Positions 22,031-35,400 of a DNA stretch of 64,000 bases are shown here, one piece after another. The notes beneath the pieces are model-generated. The model was not told the DNA's origin, made no database searches, and saw nothing but the letters and a program-made list of their open reading frames with translations. A program made the translations under genes and the position numbers. Numbering within the stretch: position 1 is the first letter of the stretch; each line of letters starts with the position of its first letter. This DNA comes from Amblyornis subalaris (taxonomy: Eukaryota; Chordata; Aves; Passeriformes; Ptilonorhynchidae). The stretch spans positions 265,081 to 329,080 of the forward strand of contig JACAXG010000256.1 of assembly GCA_018881555.1 (NCBI GenBank), in the 5' to 3' direction.

Positions 22031-25000
22031 GCCACAGCCGCGGGCCCCTGGTCTTTGCATGTCCTGGACCACGTTTTGGAGTGATGCTGTGCTTTCTGTG
22101 CATGGAGGGTAAAACCACAGCGAAAAGAAGAAAACGTAGTGCAACAGAAAACTGGGTTTGGAGTTTTCCGAGGATAGTTGTTGCCTGCCTTCACTGAAGA
22201 GAGAGGAAGATCACGAACCCGGCGCAGTCTTTTGTCCTTTTATATCTGATGCATAACGTTAGGACGCGAAGGGTTGCCCTCCACCCCACAACTCTCACAC
22301 CCGTCCTGCAACGCCCGAGGCTACGCGGGGTTTGGCCTAACACCTGTCACCCAACACACCTGGAGCGGCCGGAGCAGAGCACCTCGCTTCCCCAGGTACC
22401 AGCCTGCGCTGCTCTTGGGGCTGTCTCCTGTCCCTGAGGCGTGGTTAACCAGAATTTGAGGGGGGTGGAGGGGCACAGGGTTGCAGGGAGCATCCGAAGC
22501 CCCGCACCACATTTACAGTTATCTGCATTTTCTGTATTTCTGTTAAACACATCAACACGAAACGCGGGAGAGCGGCAGCGCTGCTACAAATTCTACAAAA
22601 TGCTGCCTCAGTCTGAGCAGCATTAAAGGGGCGGCGGGGGAAGGGTGCTGCGGAGGGTGTTACAGATTTGAAAATTGCCGGTGTTCCTCTTCAGCACTAC
22701 AGCCTCTTTTTCCTCCGATGTCTGTCGTTATAAATTCAAAGCAGAGGAGATCTATCAGCGATCTTGGCCCGGTGTGTTCCCAGAGATAAAAGTCAGCTCT
22801 GAGATGGGGATGTTAATTAGACTGAAGCGATTTAAAAGGTGTTAGGTGGGCAGTCCTGTGAAGTTGAGAGCACTTAGGTAGCATACTCTAATATTCTCAG
22901 GGTTCTTTAGAGAGCTGCGCACGGGAAGCCATCAGAAAAAGAGGTTCGAAAGAGGAGAGCGGGGATTGGAGGCATCCCGTCTGCACTGGTCCACACGGAG
23001 GAGGTGCGCCGTCCCCCCAGACGACCATCTCGCAGCTAGAGATGAACGTGGGGAGATGCTGACTGTCCTGTCAGCGCTGTCCTCCTGCTCTATCTAGTCG
23101 GTACAGCAAGAAGTCAGAGCCGAGGTGAAGCAGCTGACAAAAGCAGTGGGTTTTATTTTTGAGAGCGTGAGAGGAGGGCAGGAAATGCTGAGAGACTTCT
23201 CTTTTTCAGCCAATATTCATTATTATTTTTCTTTCCCCTCACCTACCACTAACTTCTGTCTCAGATGTGCTGCTGGTTGCCAGGTGTCCTTGTCACTGTA
23301 TTACCAGGGTCTTTCTCTGGTGTATTCCAAGAGAGTCACTGCCCTCACCACGGCTGGGTGAAATGCTTTTTTAAAAGACCTGCCTACGAATCTTCTCTGT
23401 CTGGCACTTGGAAGGCTACTCTACTTGCTGTCCCCTAGGACTTTTTGTCTCCAGTCCACAACCACACTGACTGCGGCCTGCCTGTTTTTGGATATAAACC
23501 TGTGTCGAAGCAAAAGGCTAACCAAGTTTATCATAGAAATGAGTAGCTCAAACCTATTTCATCAGCCTAGTGTGGAAGGGCTCAGGATCACAATGAACGC
23601 CTCAGTCCCGTCTCTCAGTCACTTTCACTGATATCGAGTGTGGTTATTTTGATAGGTAAAAAGACACAGTTTTAAAAGTCAACTTTGCAGAACCTTCTGC
23701 GTGGTCACACGCTTGCATACACAGCTGAAAACGAGCCAGGATCTGAGGGAGGCCAAGCAACACCAGATGCTGCCTTCTCTTCCTGAGAGCTCTGTGAGAA
23801 ACCTCACCGTATCCTCTGAGATTACTGCAGTGACGTGCTAGAGTGAAGGCCTGGCCTCCCGGGAGCGCAGCAGGGCTGGACGGCCGAGCTCGGGCTTCCC
23901 CAGCCTCTGCACAATGGCTCCTCGTTCAAACCCGGCGGAAGAGCGTGACGTGAGGCACCATCCGAGGCAGAGCTGGGGCTCAGCAGCCCGTGGGGCATGC
24001 CGGCAGCTCCTCAGGAGGAAAAGTTCTTGTTCGGATGTACTGCTAGCGGTGGGATGAGTGCTGCTTGAGTAAGCAGAATGCATAGCGGAGGAAAGAGACA
24101 CCTGAGACTCTCTGGGCTGTCCGTGCGTACAGAGAGGCCGGGCCAGAGGAAGCGGGGAGAAGAAGGGCCAAGTTGCTGATCCCTTTGCTAGACGGAAGAT
24201 TCCGTGGAGTGCCTGGGGACCGCAGAGATCTGGGCAGAGCACAGAGCAGGAATCAGATCTTCGCAGCTGTAGGTCAGGAACCTCCTGAAATAGCACCCTT
24301 GAAGTCCAACCTTTGTCACCGCCCTCGGACTTTAACAGTGGCCCTGAGTGTCAAGTAAGATGCCCGGAGGGGCAGATTGTCGCCTCATTTCTGCATTGAG
24401 CACAACAGAGAATCCGGCTCTGAGACGTTGTGCTCGGAGGAACAGCTTGCTCAGTTGTAAGCCTCACTTCCCGCAGTCTGAATGCATCCTCCCATGGACG
24501 TTTTGAGAGGAGGGGCCCATTATGGCTATGTTGCAAAGTAAACAAACCAATAATTAGTTGGGTTCGGGGTTTTTTTACGTGGGCTCTAGCTGGAAATAGT
24601 CGACTCCACTACACAATGCTTGCTTTTCCAGCCTCTCTTGAGAAATTCAAGGACAAAAATTTCGCCTCAAGTTCATCCTGTGCTGTAACTTTTGTGTTTG
24701 CTGCTATTAAAACGTTGAAAAAAGATCAAATTGATTATTTTGCTTTTGAGAATTGCTGGGAGAAGAAGTAGATTGGAAGTCAGGAATTTAAATCACTGAA
24801 TAGTCTGCTTCCAAAAATTGCCAGCAAAGAGGAAAATACAGTGGATTAAGTGAGCCCATTTCTAGACACAGAAGTGTTCAGAAAATGCTAGCAGAAGACA
24901 CGGTGTTAAAGAATCTTAGGCTTTCTCGTGGCTCAAAAGCTGAGATACCCAGGGTATTAGCTGTTACCTTTCCTAGATTAGGTTTCCTGTTATTAAACTG

Positions 25001-27564
25001 ATACTCCTCTACTGATTGTAAAAAACCATGGTGGGTCACAGCCTCCAAACACATAATTAACTCTAATCAAATAAATGGGGAAGATCAAAAAATGGGTAGT
25101 ATCACAGTCCAACATCATCCAGAATCTCTCCAGATCAGGTGTTTAATGCCTACAGAAACACAGTACAATATTCTTCTGATCATCTTTAGTTAACCAATGC
25201 TTGATTGTTAAGTAAGCACATCTCTTTGTTGACATGATGCTACATGCACAAATAGATGCCACTGTAAATCCCAGCTGCCAAATGATTTTTCATGCTAACA
25301 TATTTAGTGTCCAAAGAGATTTCAAACTTCTACTTCAGTATTTACCAGATAACTCATATCAGGTGCTTTAGACAGGTGTTTTAACCATCACCTTTCAGTG
25401 GCTTGAAGAAAGGTTTCCATCCATGGTTTTAGAAACCATGCCAGTAGATGCAAGAATGTGTAAATATGCATTTTGTCACGCTAGTGACCAGAACCTTTGT
25501 GCATCAAGTGCTAGATGTCCACAGCAAATATTCAAAGAAGTACATGAAAGAGGGATGGAAAAGTTTGTACCTTTCTAAGCCCCGGGCCAGACTGCCATAG
25601 CCCAGGAAGTTTCTCATTCACAACAGCCCTGCATAGAACCCCAATTTGACACACGGTCTGGGGAGGGTTTGGGCTGTGCGAAGGGGGATGCACACTCTGG
25701 GGTGCTGGATTCATCTCTAAAATGGGTTTTGTAATAAGGAGCTGGGGCAGCAAAGACTTTTCAACAGCATTTTGCTAGATTTCCATAGTGTGGACCAGCA
25801 CTAGGAGCAACTGGGATGTTCATTTCACTACTGTGGAAAACCAAATGTCCCTCAGACAGGAGGCTGTCCTGCATGATAACTTCCTGAACTGGCCCATGAG
25901 CACAGACACTGCTGGAAGGAGCATGTGGCTGGAGGGACAGTGTGGTATCATGTGTCTGGGGACAAGGACTGGAAAGGTGGTGTAGAGATGTCTGGAAAGA
26001 GATGTCTGACACCAGTGACATGTTGTGCAGGGCTGTGGCAGAGCAGCTCACAGTGGTAGCCAGGGCCTTTCCCACACAGCACGTGCAGCCAGGCTCACTT
26101 GGATGCCAGAAAGAAGCAAATGATGGCTAGGCATTCATGGAGGTTGCACATTCTCATTGTGATGCTCGAGCTTTCCATGACCACATCATCCTTGGATCCA
26201 GATGGAATGGTCTCTGACAAACTGGAAATGGCCAAATCATGACAGAGGGGCAGGCCCTGTGAGTTGCATCATCATCAGGGTGACTCCACCACGGCCAGTC
26301 AGTGCCAGCCTGGCAACATTTCCCACTGCAACACCACCTCTGCTCAGCACTAGCGTGTTTTTGGGGACCATTTCCTCTGATTTGCATTCTGCCAGCATAC
26401 TCCCAGTCTGGGCCAGACCCCTCCTTCTTGCTGGTCCTTTCCCACCCCTGTTGAAAGCTGCTGCTTGCCCTCTGGGCTGTTCTGTTGCACAGCACTGCAC
26501 AGTGGGGCACTGCTCTGCCTAACACCAGGCTGAAAAATATCCGTTACACAATGGGGGGGAAAAAAAAAAGAAAAAAGGAAAATTTCACACCACATTTGTT
26601 ATTTGTACTTTATCAGTGATTTTACTTTAACAGGTTGGGAAGGTTTCTTGCTTTTTCATGTCAAGAATTAACTCCCCCTTTTTGCTTCTGCAGCATTTCT
26701 CTCACCTGCTCCAAAGCTATTAGCCTCTCACACACTGCCATGCAATAAAACAAAGCACTTTCTTCCCCTGGAAATGCTCCTGGACACTATTTCAATCCAC
26801 TGAGCCTTGAAGAATGTCTGAAGTGGCAGCAACAGCTTCCAGAGGGACCAAATCCTGCTCTGTCCTGGCATCTTTCATCCCTTCATCTCCGTTGCTTGCA
26901 AAGCTGGGGGCCCCACCCCTCCTGTGGTACACAATGCAGCTGCTCCCCCACGCCATGCACGTGAACGTGGGAACACACACACGACGTGTGCAGGGAATTA
27001 CACATCAAATTTCTCTGTGGAATTCATTCCACAAAGGGCCTGCCAGAGGATGGTGCATGCAGGGTGTGCAGGGTGTGAGTCACTCTTATTGGACCTGCTA
27101 CCTACAGTAATAGGTCAGGGTGTTTTCAGTCCTTGCATTCCTTTTAGAATAATTACCACATGAGATTGGTTTTTTCCTCTCCTTAGGTATTTTTGGTGTA
27201 ATTTCTCTTTCTTTATTTGCATTCACTCTGATTCTACAGGGGCGGGGACTGTGTTTAGAGCAGATGACAAAGAGCTCTGCTCTTTATCGTCACACAGTGA
27301 ATGGTCATTAGCTGGGGACTTTAAGAACAATGCAGAAATCTATTTCATTAACTCCAGATTCTGCTTACCTCCAATTATACAGCTGTATGAAAATTACCAA
27401 GTGTGAAATATAAAAATGTTGTCTTGTAATTGAAACCTTTTTATAGGCAAATTTTGAAATCAATAAGAAGAAAATTAAAAAAGAGTGGTTTGATAACACC
27501 CTGTTTGCTATAACCACCATGAAAAGCCATTTGCTTCGTGATATGTTCTGCAGGAAAGAAGACT
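22031..27564. other. intergenic DNA, nothing recognised
   Basis: No coding exon, RNA gene or clear repeat family is seen. GC content falls to ordinary levels after about 22.1 kb. Non-repetitive A/T-rich blocks near 22640-22880 and 24880-25460 could be conserved regulatory DNA, but conservation cannot be judged from one sequence. Confidence 0.6.
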
Positions 27565-27871
27565 GAACAGAGCTGGAGAGGCACTTTAGACAAGGGCCTG
27601 GCATGACAGGACAAGGGGGCATGGCTTCACACTGACAGAGGACCGGGTTAGATGGGATATTAGGAAGAAATTCTTGCCTGTGAGTGTGGGGAGGCCCTGG
27701 CACATGTTCCCTCGAGAAGCTGTGGCTGTCCCATCCCTGAAAATGTTGAAGGCCAGGTTGGACAGGGCTTGGAGCAACCTGGTGTAATGGAAGGTGTCCC
27801 TGTCCATGACAGGGAGTGGAACTGGATAGTTTTTCATGTCACTCCCAACCAAAACTGTTTAATGATTCCAC
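27565..27871 (+). mobile_element. CR1 LINE 3' fragment, sense
   Basis: It contains the CR1 3' stretches gatattaggaagaaattctt, gagaagctgtggctgtccca, ccaggttggacagggcttgg and tggaaggtgtccctgtccat, ending in a degraded terminal octamer (aatgattcc). It is a 5'-truncated copy, as is usual for avian CR1. Confidence 0.9.
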
Positions 27872-30800
27872 AGTGGTCTCTGGGGATGCTGTATCATTGC
27901 CCACTCAGCTACTCAAAGTGGAAGAAAAGACTCAGTTTCCACCACCTCTCTTTCTCGGTCTCAGGTGTTTGAGCTGTGGCTCCAGGGATGAAACTGTCCA
28001 AAGATTGCCCAGTTGTGTTCCTGTCCCCATGGCTCATGGCAGCCTCATGGCATGAGAGAGACTGTGAAGATAAACCCTCATATTTAGCATCGCTAAAGCG
28101 GAACAAAACATTCTTTAGGGGAATTTCCTCACTGCTTTTACAGCTCTGCACTGATATTTACTTCGCTCATTAGTGCTGCTATTTTAGTTTTGTCTCTATT
28201 TCTTGCCCTGTGGGACATGCATTATTTTGAGTATTGCGACCGGTTTGGGGGGAGTTTTTCAGAAGTTTTGCAGCAAGGCACATGGGATGTCATTAAACAG
28301 TTACTTCCCAAAGGACAATGCCAGTTGCTCGGCTGGAAGACTCCTCTGGAAACTCAAGGTGTGACAAAGATCTTGCTCTTCGATAGGGCTGCCTTTCTCT
28401 CTTTTCCCCTCAGCCTTTATGAGTTTCCAAAGAAATCACGCAAAGAAACCACAGTCCAACCTCACCCACAGCACAGGACAGTTGGAACTTGTCACCTTGG
28501 TGAAGGAAGGTGTTCTGGTCTGGTCAGGAGGGCTGTGAGCCCAGCTGGGTCTGTGCTGAGCAGCTTGGCATGGGTGATCACTGGGTTCTTCCTCATGTCT
28601 CTGTCTCACTGTCTGGCCCAGCAGAGAGGACAACAGGCAAGCTACCACAGTGGCACCCTTCAAAAGCAGGTCTGTCCCAGCCTGAGAAGGGAGGTATGGT
28701 TGTACCAGATAGACAGTGAGGGAAATTACAGGGAGAAAAAGAGTTCAGTCTGGAAAAATAGGCTCTGGCATGGAAGAGGGCGTTGGTGTGTATTTGGAGT
28801 GGAGGACAGGGTTTGATGTGTGCTAAGATCTGCCAGGTTTGTGTGATCAGGGCAAAAAGACTGTAGGACAGACTGGACGATGAGCAAGGCAAAGATCAGA
28901 AACTCTCCACTGTTATTACTCCACCCTTTTGTCTCAAGTTTTGACACACATTTTGGTAAAAGCTCTGCCGCTTGGTTTCCTGTGAGGCTCCTCAGGCTGC
29001 CAGCTCTCCACGGAGAGAGCAAAGCATTTTGCATTGGCAGAACTGCAGAGGACAAGATGCAAGAGGCAGCTTCTGAACATGCAATGCTCACAGCAAGTAA
29101 GGGGGCTCCATGTTAAAAGGAAAAACTGACTTTTGCCAACTACACTGAAATGCTGTGGCTGGTGACTCGACAGCTCTGGCTCCTGAGGGTTCTCTCTACT
29201 ACCTTATCTGCAGGAGTGACACTTAGGGATGGCAGGAGTTTCGATGACTGCTATGACAAGAGACTTCAGGCAGGAGCACAGGCATCCTAAAGGACAGAGC
29301 GAGCCCAGCCTATCTGTGCCTATCACCTGCATCAGTCGGCCCCCAGACTGGCACTCCCTGTGCCAAGGTGAGGAGAGTAGATGCAGCTTGTGCACTATCA
29401 TCACCTGGCCAGCGAGGATATTATGTGCTCCAGAGAGGCAGAATACGAGTGGGAGAGCTTGGCCCCCTTTCCTCCCAACCCTCCTCAAACCTACACTCAC
29501 TAACAAAGGGCATTAGTACCACAGAAACTAGAGGTCTTGACCACAGCCTGGCTCCCTGGCACTCTAGCAGCCATGAAGCTTCACCAATAAAAACACCTTA
29601 CAGGCACACTCCTTCTCCTGCTCCTAATATTGTGGGGTTTTTTTCCAAAAGAATATCACTGTCAGGTTTTCTCCACCCATCCAAGCTTTCTTAAGAAGCA
29701 GTCATGGTGAAATAGCAGACCTGAAATGCAGATCCTTGTCCTCTACAGGTAAGCCACCTGGCTCTCATACTAATTAATTATATGAACATGGTGAATCCTG
29801 CCTTGCAGCTGGATGAAATTCAATCTAACAACTTCATTTTCTCCGGTTCAATACCAGCGTTTTAAAATATAAAAGTCTAACTGTATACACCAGTCTTTAA
29901 TCCAGCCTTCAGGATGGAGGACTGAAATTTTAAAAGCACATAGAAAAAAAATGAGGACTTTTCTATTTGCTGTATTTGCTATCTGAATATTGCAAATGAT
30001 TTTAAAAACAGAGTTGTACATGGATATCAGATATCATTTGAAGTAATGAGTGTACTTTTCTAATTTTCCCAATGCCAACCTAACAACCCATTTCCAATAT
30101 CATGCATAATAATTAATTTGTTTTCTGTATAGTAATAAGATTAACAACTTCACATTTACACGGGGTACTGAGTTACGTTCAAATAAAATAAGTTCTAATG
30201 AGAAAAATTGGAAGTGGCAGCAAATCAATGTTCCACTCAACAATCCAGGTTTATGTGTGTTTGCCTATCTTTCCTGCATGTATTTTTGTCAAAGTTCCAC
30301 TGTAAACAAGATAATTTCTTTCATGTTGGGTTAGCCTGGGTAAATATGTTTAATGAACAACAAATACATTGTAAACATTGAAATAAATCTAAATACCTCA
30401 GAAAACATGCTGAAACATATAGGGTGCTTCAACAGACACAGTATGCTAAATACGAGGCTGCACTGTGTGAACTCCCCACAGAGAGAAAGCTGACACCACA
30501 CACGGCGTGATTTAATACCAATTCTTAAATGCTTTACTTTAAAAGACCTGCCCATACAACACACACCTATCAAAGAAGCTTTCTTTTGTCAATCAGACAG
30601 GGAAATTTGCTTTCTTTTCAGTAAAATATTGAAGCAGTAGCCAAAACCACTGAATTCTAACTAAGCAGGAGAAAGACTAGGCAGATTTCTATTTTGTTCT
30701 AGAAATGGATATTCATGGAAAAGCCAGTGCTCCAGTACTCTGCAGTGGCTGTCTGAACCTAAACCTACAGGTTTTTTGCCCTAACAGTCCTTTTTCCAGG

Positions 30801-31456
30801 ACTCCCACTTCAGCCCACGTGTCCCAGACACTGCAGTAACAATGTGACAAACACACTGCTGCAAAACACTGGAATGAGTCGCTTTCCTTGAGCATTTATG
30901 TACCAACACTGAGGGCGCGTGCCAGTACCAAAGAAGCCAGTGGTCTCTACTGCCTTTCACAGCCAAGGAGGCCGAGCGCTGCCCACTGCGATATGGGTCA
31001 GCAGGCACCTCTGCATCCCCTGCACAAACAAAGCCCCCTGCTACTGGGCAAAGCCTGGACCCCTTCCTAGGGCGGGTGGGCTGAAGCGGGGCCAGCCCTT
31101 GTGCCAGAGCATCCCCAGCAGTACCCCAAGGCCCGTCCAGCCCAAACTGCCAGCTGGAGAGCGGTGAAAACGAAGCAGCTATTAATAGCTTGTTTGTATA
31201 ATTTCCGGCACACTCGTCTCCTTGACTAATTATAGGTGACTCAAAGTTCACTGCCCAGCTGAGCGTGGCCTTCACTTCTCACAAGATCTTCAGTTGCTGA
31301 CACCTTCACCAGATTGTAAGAGTTTGGACCAAAATTTTCCACACCATGTATGTGACTCAGACTATGGTTTGCCTTTTGGTGTTTCTGTGTGCTTGACTGT
31401 TTGTTTCAGAAAAAGCTTTGATTAAAAGTAAGTGCTTCTCAAGGATAAAGTCATTA
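27872..31456. other. intergenic DNA, nothing recognised
   Basis: No gene or repeat that I can name. The 29750-30320 part is A/T-rich unique sequence. Confidence 0.6.
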
Positions 31457-31545
31457 TAGAAGCATAGAATATCCTAAGTTGAAAGGGACCCACAAGGATC
31501 ATTAAAGTCCAGCTCCTGACAATCATTGTTATAGTCCTACCACAA
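31457..31545 (-). mobile_element. CR1 fragment, antisense
   Basis: The string atagaagcatagaatatcct followed by aagttgaaagggacccacaa and ggatcattaaagtccagctc is the reverse complement of a CR1 3' tail. It is short and diverged. Confidence 0.75.
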
Positions 31546-32117
31546 CATTTTTTCACAATAACTTTGTTTCTGAGTACTGCTTTGACCATTTTTACCATAG
31601 AACTTCAGATTTTTGGGCTAGGGGACTCCTCCAGGTGACACATTTACCTTTCCCCACAGAAAACTGTACATGCTTGAGGACACTGTGAACTGCTGGTTCC
31701 TATATCATCTGTAGATATTAGACAACTGGCTGTTTAAACACTCAAATTCTCACATACACTGAGCAGCATCTTGTCTTCCTCCCATCTCCTACTTCTCCCC
31801 AGCCTAGGTGCATGTGGGCTTTGTGGGGTCAGTGAGGAGTATGTTTCAGCCCGGTCTGAATGGAGAACCCTCTAGCCTTGGCTTTGGCCTCCCAGGGAAG
31901 GAGCAAGATTCAGCAGCCAAGAGAATTTGGATCCTTCCCTAAATAAGGGACTGTCATATTCTGAGCACATAGTGAAGCCTGTCTGCCCACCAACAAGCAG
32001 CCAGTTTGTCTCTCTCCACTAGAGGAGCAGCCTAAGATGTTTTCAGAGACATTTCTTGCCTACCATGTGTGGGGAATTCAACTAAACAGATCCACTGTTT
32101 GCTTCCTCCACTTTCTC

Positions 32118-32225
32118 CTAGAATCATAGATTCATTTAGGTTGGAAAAGACCCTTAAGAGCACCAAGTAGGGAAGACTCCTCCCCTCACCTTGCTCCAGC
32201 ACTACCAAATCAAACCCTACCACTT
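32118..32225 (-). mobile_element. CR1 fragment, antisense (second subfamily)
   Basis: The sequence tagaatcatagattcattta, then ggttggaaaagacccttaag, then a degenerate 'accaaatcaaaccctaccac' segment is typical of another CR1 3' subfamily in reverse. It ends shortly before the hairpin at 32289. Confidence 0.7.
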
Positions 32226-32288
32226 GTGGACCACCCTGCTCCTGTTGCATGCAATACCTGGACAGGTTTGGTCACCTTGAAGAGATCA

Positions 32289-32401
32289 GCAATTTTTGCT
32301 AATTCCATTGCTGAAATAAGTAGCGGCTCAACTGGATGCTCAACAGCACGTTGAGCTAGGTATCTACTACTTATGACTGCAATGGAATTAGCTAAAATTG
32401 C
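32289..32401. repeat. long imperfect hairpin (inverted repeat)
   Basis: The left arm is 32289-32332 and the right arm 32350-32401, around a 17-nt loop. The outer 35 nt of the left arm pair with the reverse complement of the right arm at 31 positions. After an 8-nt bulge in the right arm, seven more bases (gctcaac) pair. Outer-arm core: gctaattccattgc. It could be a fold-back transposon remnant or a microRNA-type precursor. I do not recognise the family. Confidence 0.9.
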
Positions 32402-32409
32402 AATGTTTA

Positions 32410-35400
32410 AAAATAGCTCCACATACATCATCATGACCATGATGTTCTTGTGCTGGCAAAGGTCTTTACCACCCTGCTTCCCATCAGATCAGGAGTGGTG
32501 GCAGCCCTGTGCCCCCAGTACCTGCCACCAGAGCAGCAGCCATCAGAGGCTGGCTTCCTATTATCCTGGTGAAGAGCAGAGAGGTTTGCCTCCCCAGCCA
32601 TATGCTGCCCTAAGCCTGCTTTGCCTAGGCTTAATATGTCCTTTCACAGGAGACACGGTGCTGTCCTCCCACAGTGTCCCCAGAGATGTGCCTCTCTAGT
32701 CTCTCTCAGAGACCAAACACCCCAAGGCAGACACAACTGTACACCACACAGAGTAGCTCTCACATGGATGCATCACTGCCTCAGAAGGCTCCTCTATGCC
32801 CAGCAAACACGCTTGCATGCCAGCATTTAGTGTTCATAATCCGCACAGACACTGTGAATCCAGAGATCTCCAGTGACAAGGGCCAGAGACTGTGCCCAAA
32901 TAGTGGTGCCTAGACATGCCACTGTGGGCTCTCCCTCCCACAGCTCGGAAGTGATGGGCAGGAGTTCTCCTACAAGGAATCTCCACAGCCCAAGGCAGGA
33001 GGAATTAAGCCGGGCTAAGGCTAACTGGACACTGTTAATGACACAATTCCTGCTCCATTTTTTCTCCAGGAGAGAAAAGTGAAGGAAGAGGTAGTGGGCT
33101 GTGTGGTGGCCTTGTGGCTAATGCTGCTACATCTGTCCTAACAGCTGTTGGCACTGGCAGTGCACCAGCTGTCACACCCATACTCAGCTCAGCCTGGGCT
33201 GCTTTGGGTGATTCTGCCCCTGCACTGGCTGCACAGTCTGTGTTACCCTTCCTTACTGCAAACCTTGCATGAGACACCTGGGGTCTGGCCCTGTCCCCAG
33301 CCAGCTACCCCTGAAGGCCATTCAAATCAACCATGGCTTCACAAATGCCCAAGGGAACAGTGGCCTAGCTCTGCAGGGTTCTGCAGGGGTCAGGCCTCAC
33401 ATGCCATGGACTGCAACACACCAGAGGCAAGAGGGTTTGTCCAGGTGTCCCTGTCTGAGTTGTTCCACCTGGGACTGCACAGCACATAGCACCTGGGAGT
33501 TGTCAGTCCTGACCGTCCTGAACATCCACAGGAATGGTATCAGGAGTGACAAGAACCTGAGAGCTCACTTTGCTGTCCTGAACTCCCAACATCACTCTCC
33601 TGGTCTACCCATCCTTGGAATGAGAAGAGCAGCACTCTGGTGGCATCTTCTTCCCATAAACAAGCACTGTAAAGACCATCAAGAAGAAACATGGTGCTGG
33701 GAGCAGGTTCTGGAGTTGCATGGATCAGGGCATGTGGCTTACATTCCCAGCCTGAGCAGTGTGTTACTCCCTGGGTGCTGCCTGATCAGGTCTGGGCGTT
33801 CTGGAGGACCCCCACCTTGCAGCCCCTGCATCACGACCCCTCTGAGTACTGCCAGCTCTTGGCAGAGTCTTGCAGCACCCATCCAGGGTGGGAGGGCTGG
33901 TCAGGGTCCATCCTCTCACAGCTGCAGCTCCTGGCCTAGCCAGGGCCCAGCACCAAAGTGGGGGCTGATGTGGGGTTTGGGAAACAGAAGAGGGATTCAC
34001 CTGGCTGCAGAAGCAGCTATGGGGTAAGCTGGAAAACTAGCTGGGTTTACATGGAATTCTTCATGCACAGAAAGAAGGTCATCTGGACTACGAAAAGTAA
34101 ACCTACACCTACTAGGAGCAAGACCTCTGGGATTCGTTCCTGCAGGTGGACTGATGATATTTGTCTCAGATTTGTGACAGTACAGGGTAAAATCTCTCCT
34201 GATGTTCTTCCCAGAGTGAGAGGGATGTGAACAATCATGAATCCCTGGAAGAGAGGCAGTGAAAGAGCTTGGTGAATCACCTGAGGGTGAGAAGTAAAGC
34301 TGTGACACAGCCAGGGAGACCCTGGGACCGGCAGCCCAGATCCCCTCCCTACAGGGGGCACACAGAGAGGGGAAGAAGGGAGAATCGAGTGGAGGGGACT
34401 CCTGTGGTGAGGCCATGCAGACACCTCAGGTACTGCTGTGGAAGGATGGAGCAATGGGCAGCGCCATGGAAGAGGAGGTGCTGCACTGGCTCTGTGTGGC
34501 CTCAACGGTCCCAACCTGCCCTTCCTGCCCAGCCCAGACAGGGATCAGGGGAAGGCGCAAGGAGGAGCCACACAGGGTGTAAAGGGCTGGAAACCTCCGG
34601 GCCCTGGCTGCATGGGCTGCCTGAGTTACCGAGGAGGTTGTAAGCACTATCTGTAAGCGCCTTCTTGGAGACAAGAAATTTGACAGAGGGGACTGCTCAG
34701 TGCAGCAGACAAACTTAGAGCATGACTCAGCACTTGGAGCATTTCGGGCCAAAGCTAAGTCAGCCTGAAGCAGAAATCTGTTCCACAGGGCAGCCAGCAG
34801 GAACAATCCATTTCCCAGCAAAGGCTGCGGTTCCCACATGCCTCAGGTGGGCTGTGCACACCTCCTCACATGTCACAGCAGGGAGCAATGCTCCAGAGAC
34901 TTCTCAGAAAATTTGTTCTGCAAGCACTAAAAATTTCATCATCTGAGACAGAAAACTCGTGGGAAAAGCAATGTTAGACAAAACCAAAAGCTTGGTGGTA
35001 AAATAACCAGACAGGAATATCCTACAGCTGTCTTTGCAAGTGAGGGTATTTATCAGCCTAAAGTCATCACTCCTTCCCATTGCCTCAAACTCTCCCAGTA
35101 AATGGAAAGACAGGGACAACCTTTCCAGCTGGCACAGACGGACTCTACTCCAGATCTGTGCTAATACCCTTGTTTACATATGGCCTGACACACTCTTAAT
35201 GCTAACAAGTAAATAGAAGCCTGTGGTTCGATTTACTATGCAATTACACTTGCAAAATAAGAAGGAAAAATAAGCTTGTATTAAGCACTGATACACACAT
35301 TTTTTCAAGCACAAGTGACATATGACAATGTGGATTTGCCCTTTGAGATGTCAGAGTTTAATGATGTAGGAGAAATCCTGCAGAGAGTAGCACAGGACTT

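Noticed and set aside
33269..34027. 252-codon plus-strand open frame in intergenic DNA
   Set aside because: No domain, signal or splice support. Ser/Pro/Gln/His-rich composition is typical of chance frames in CAG/CTG-word-rich bird DNA.
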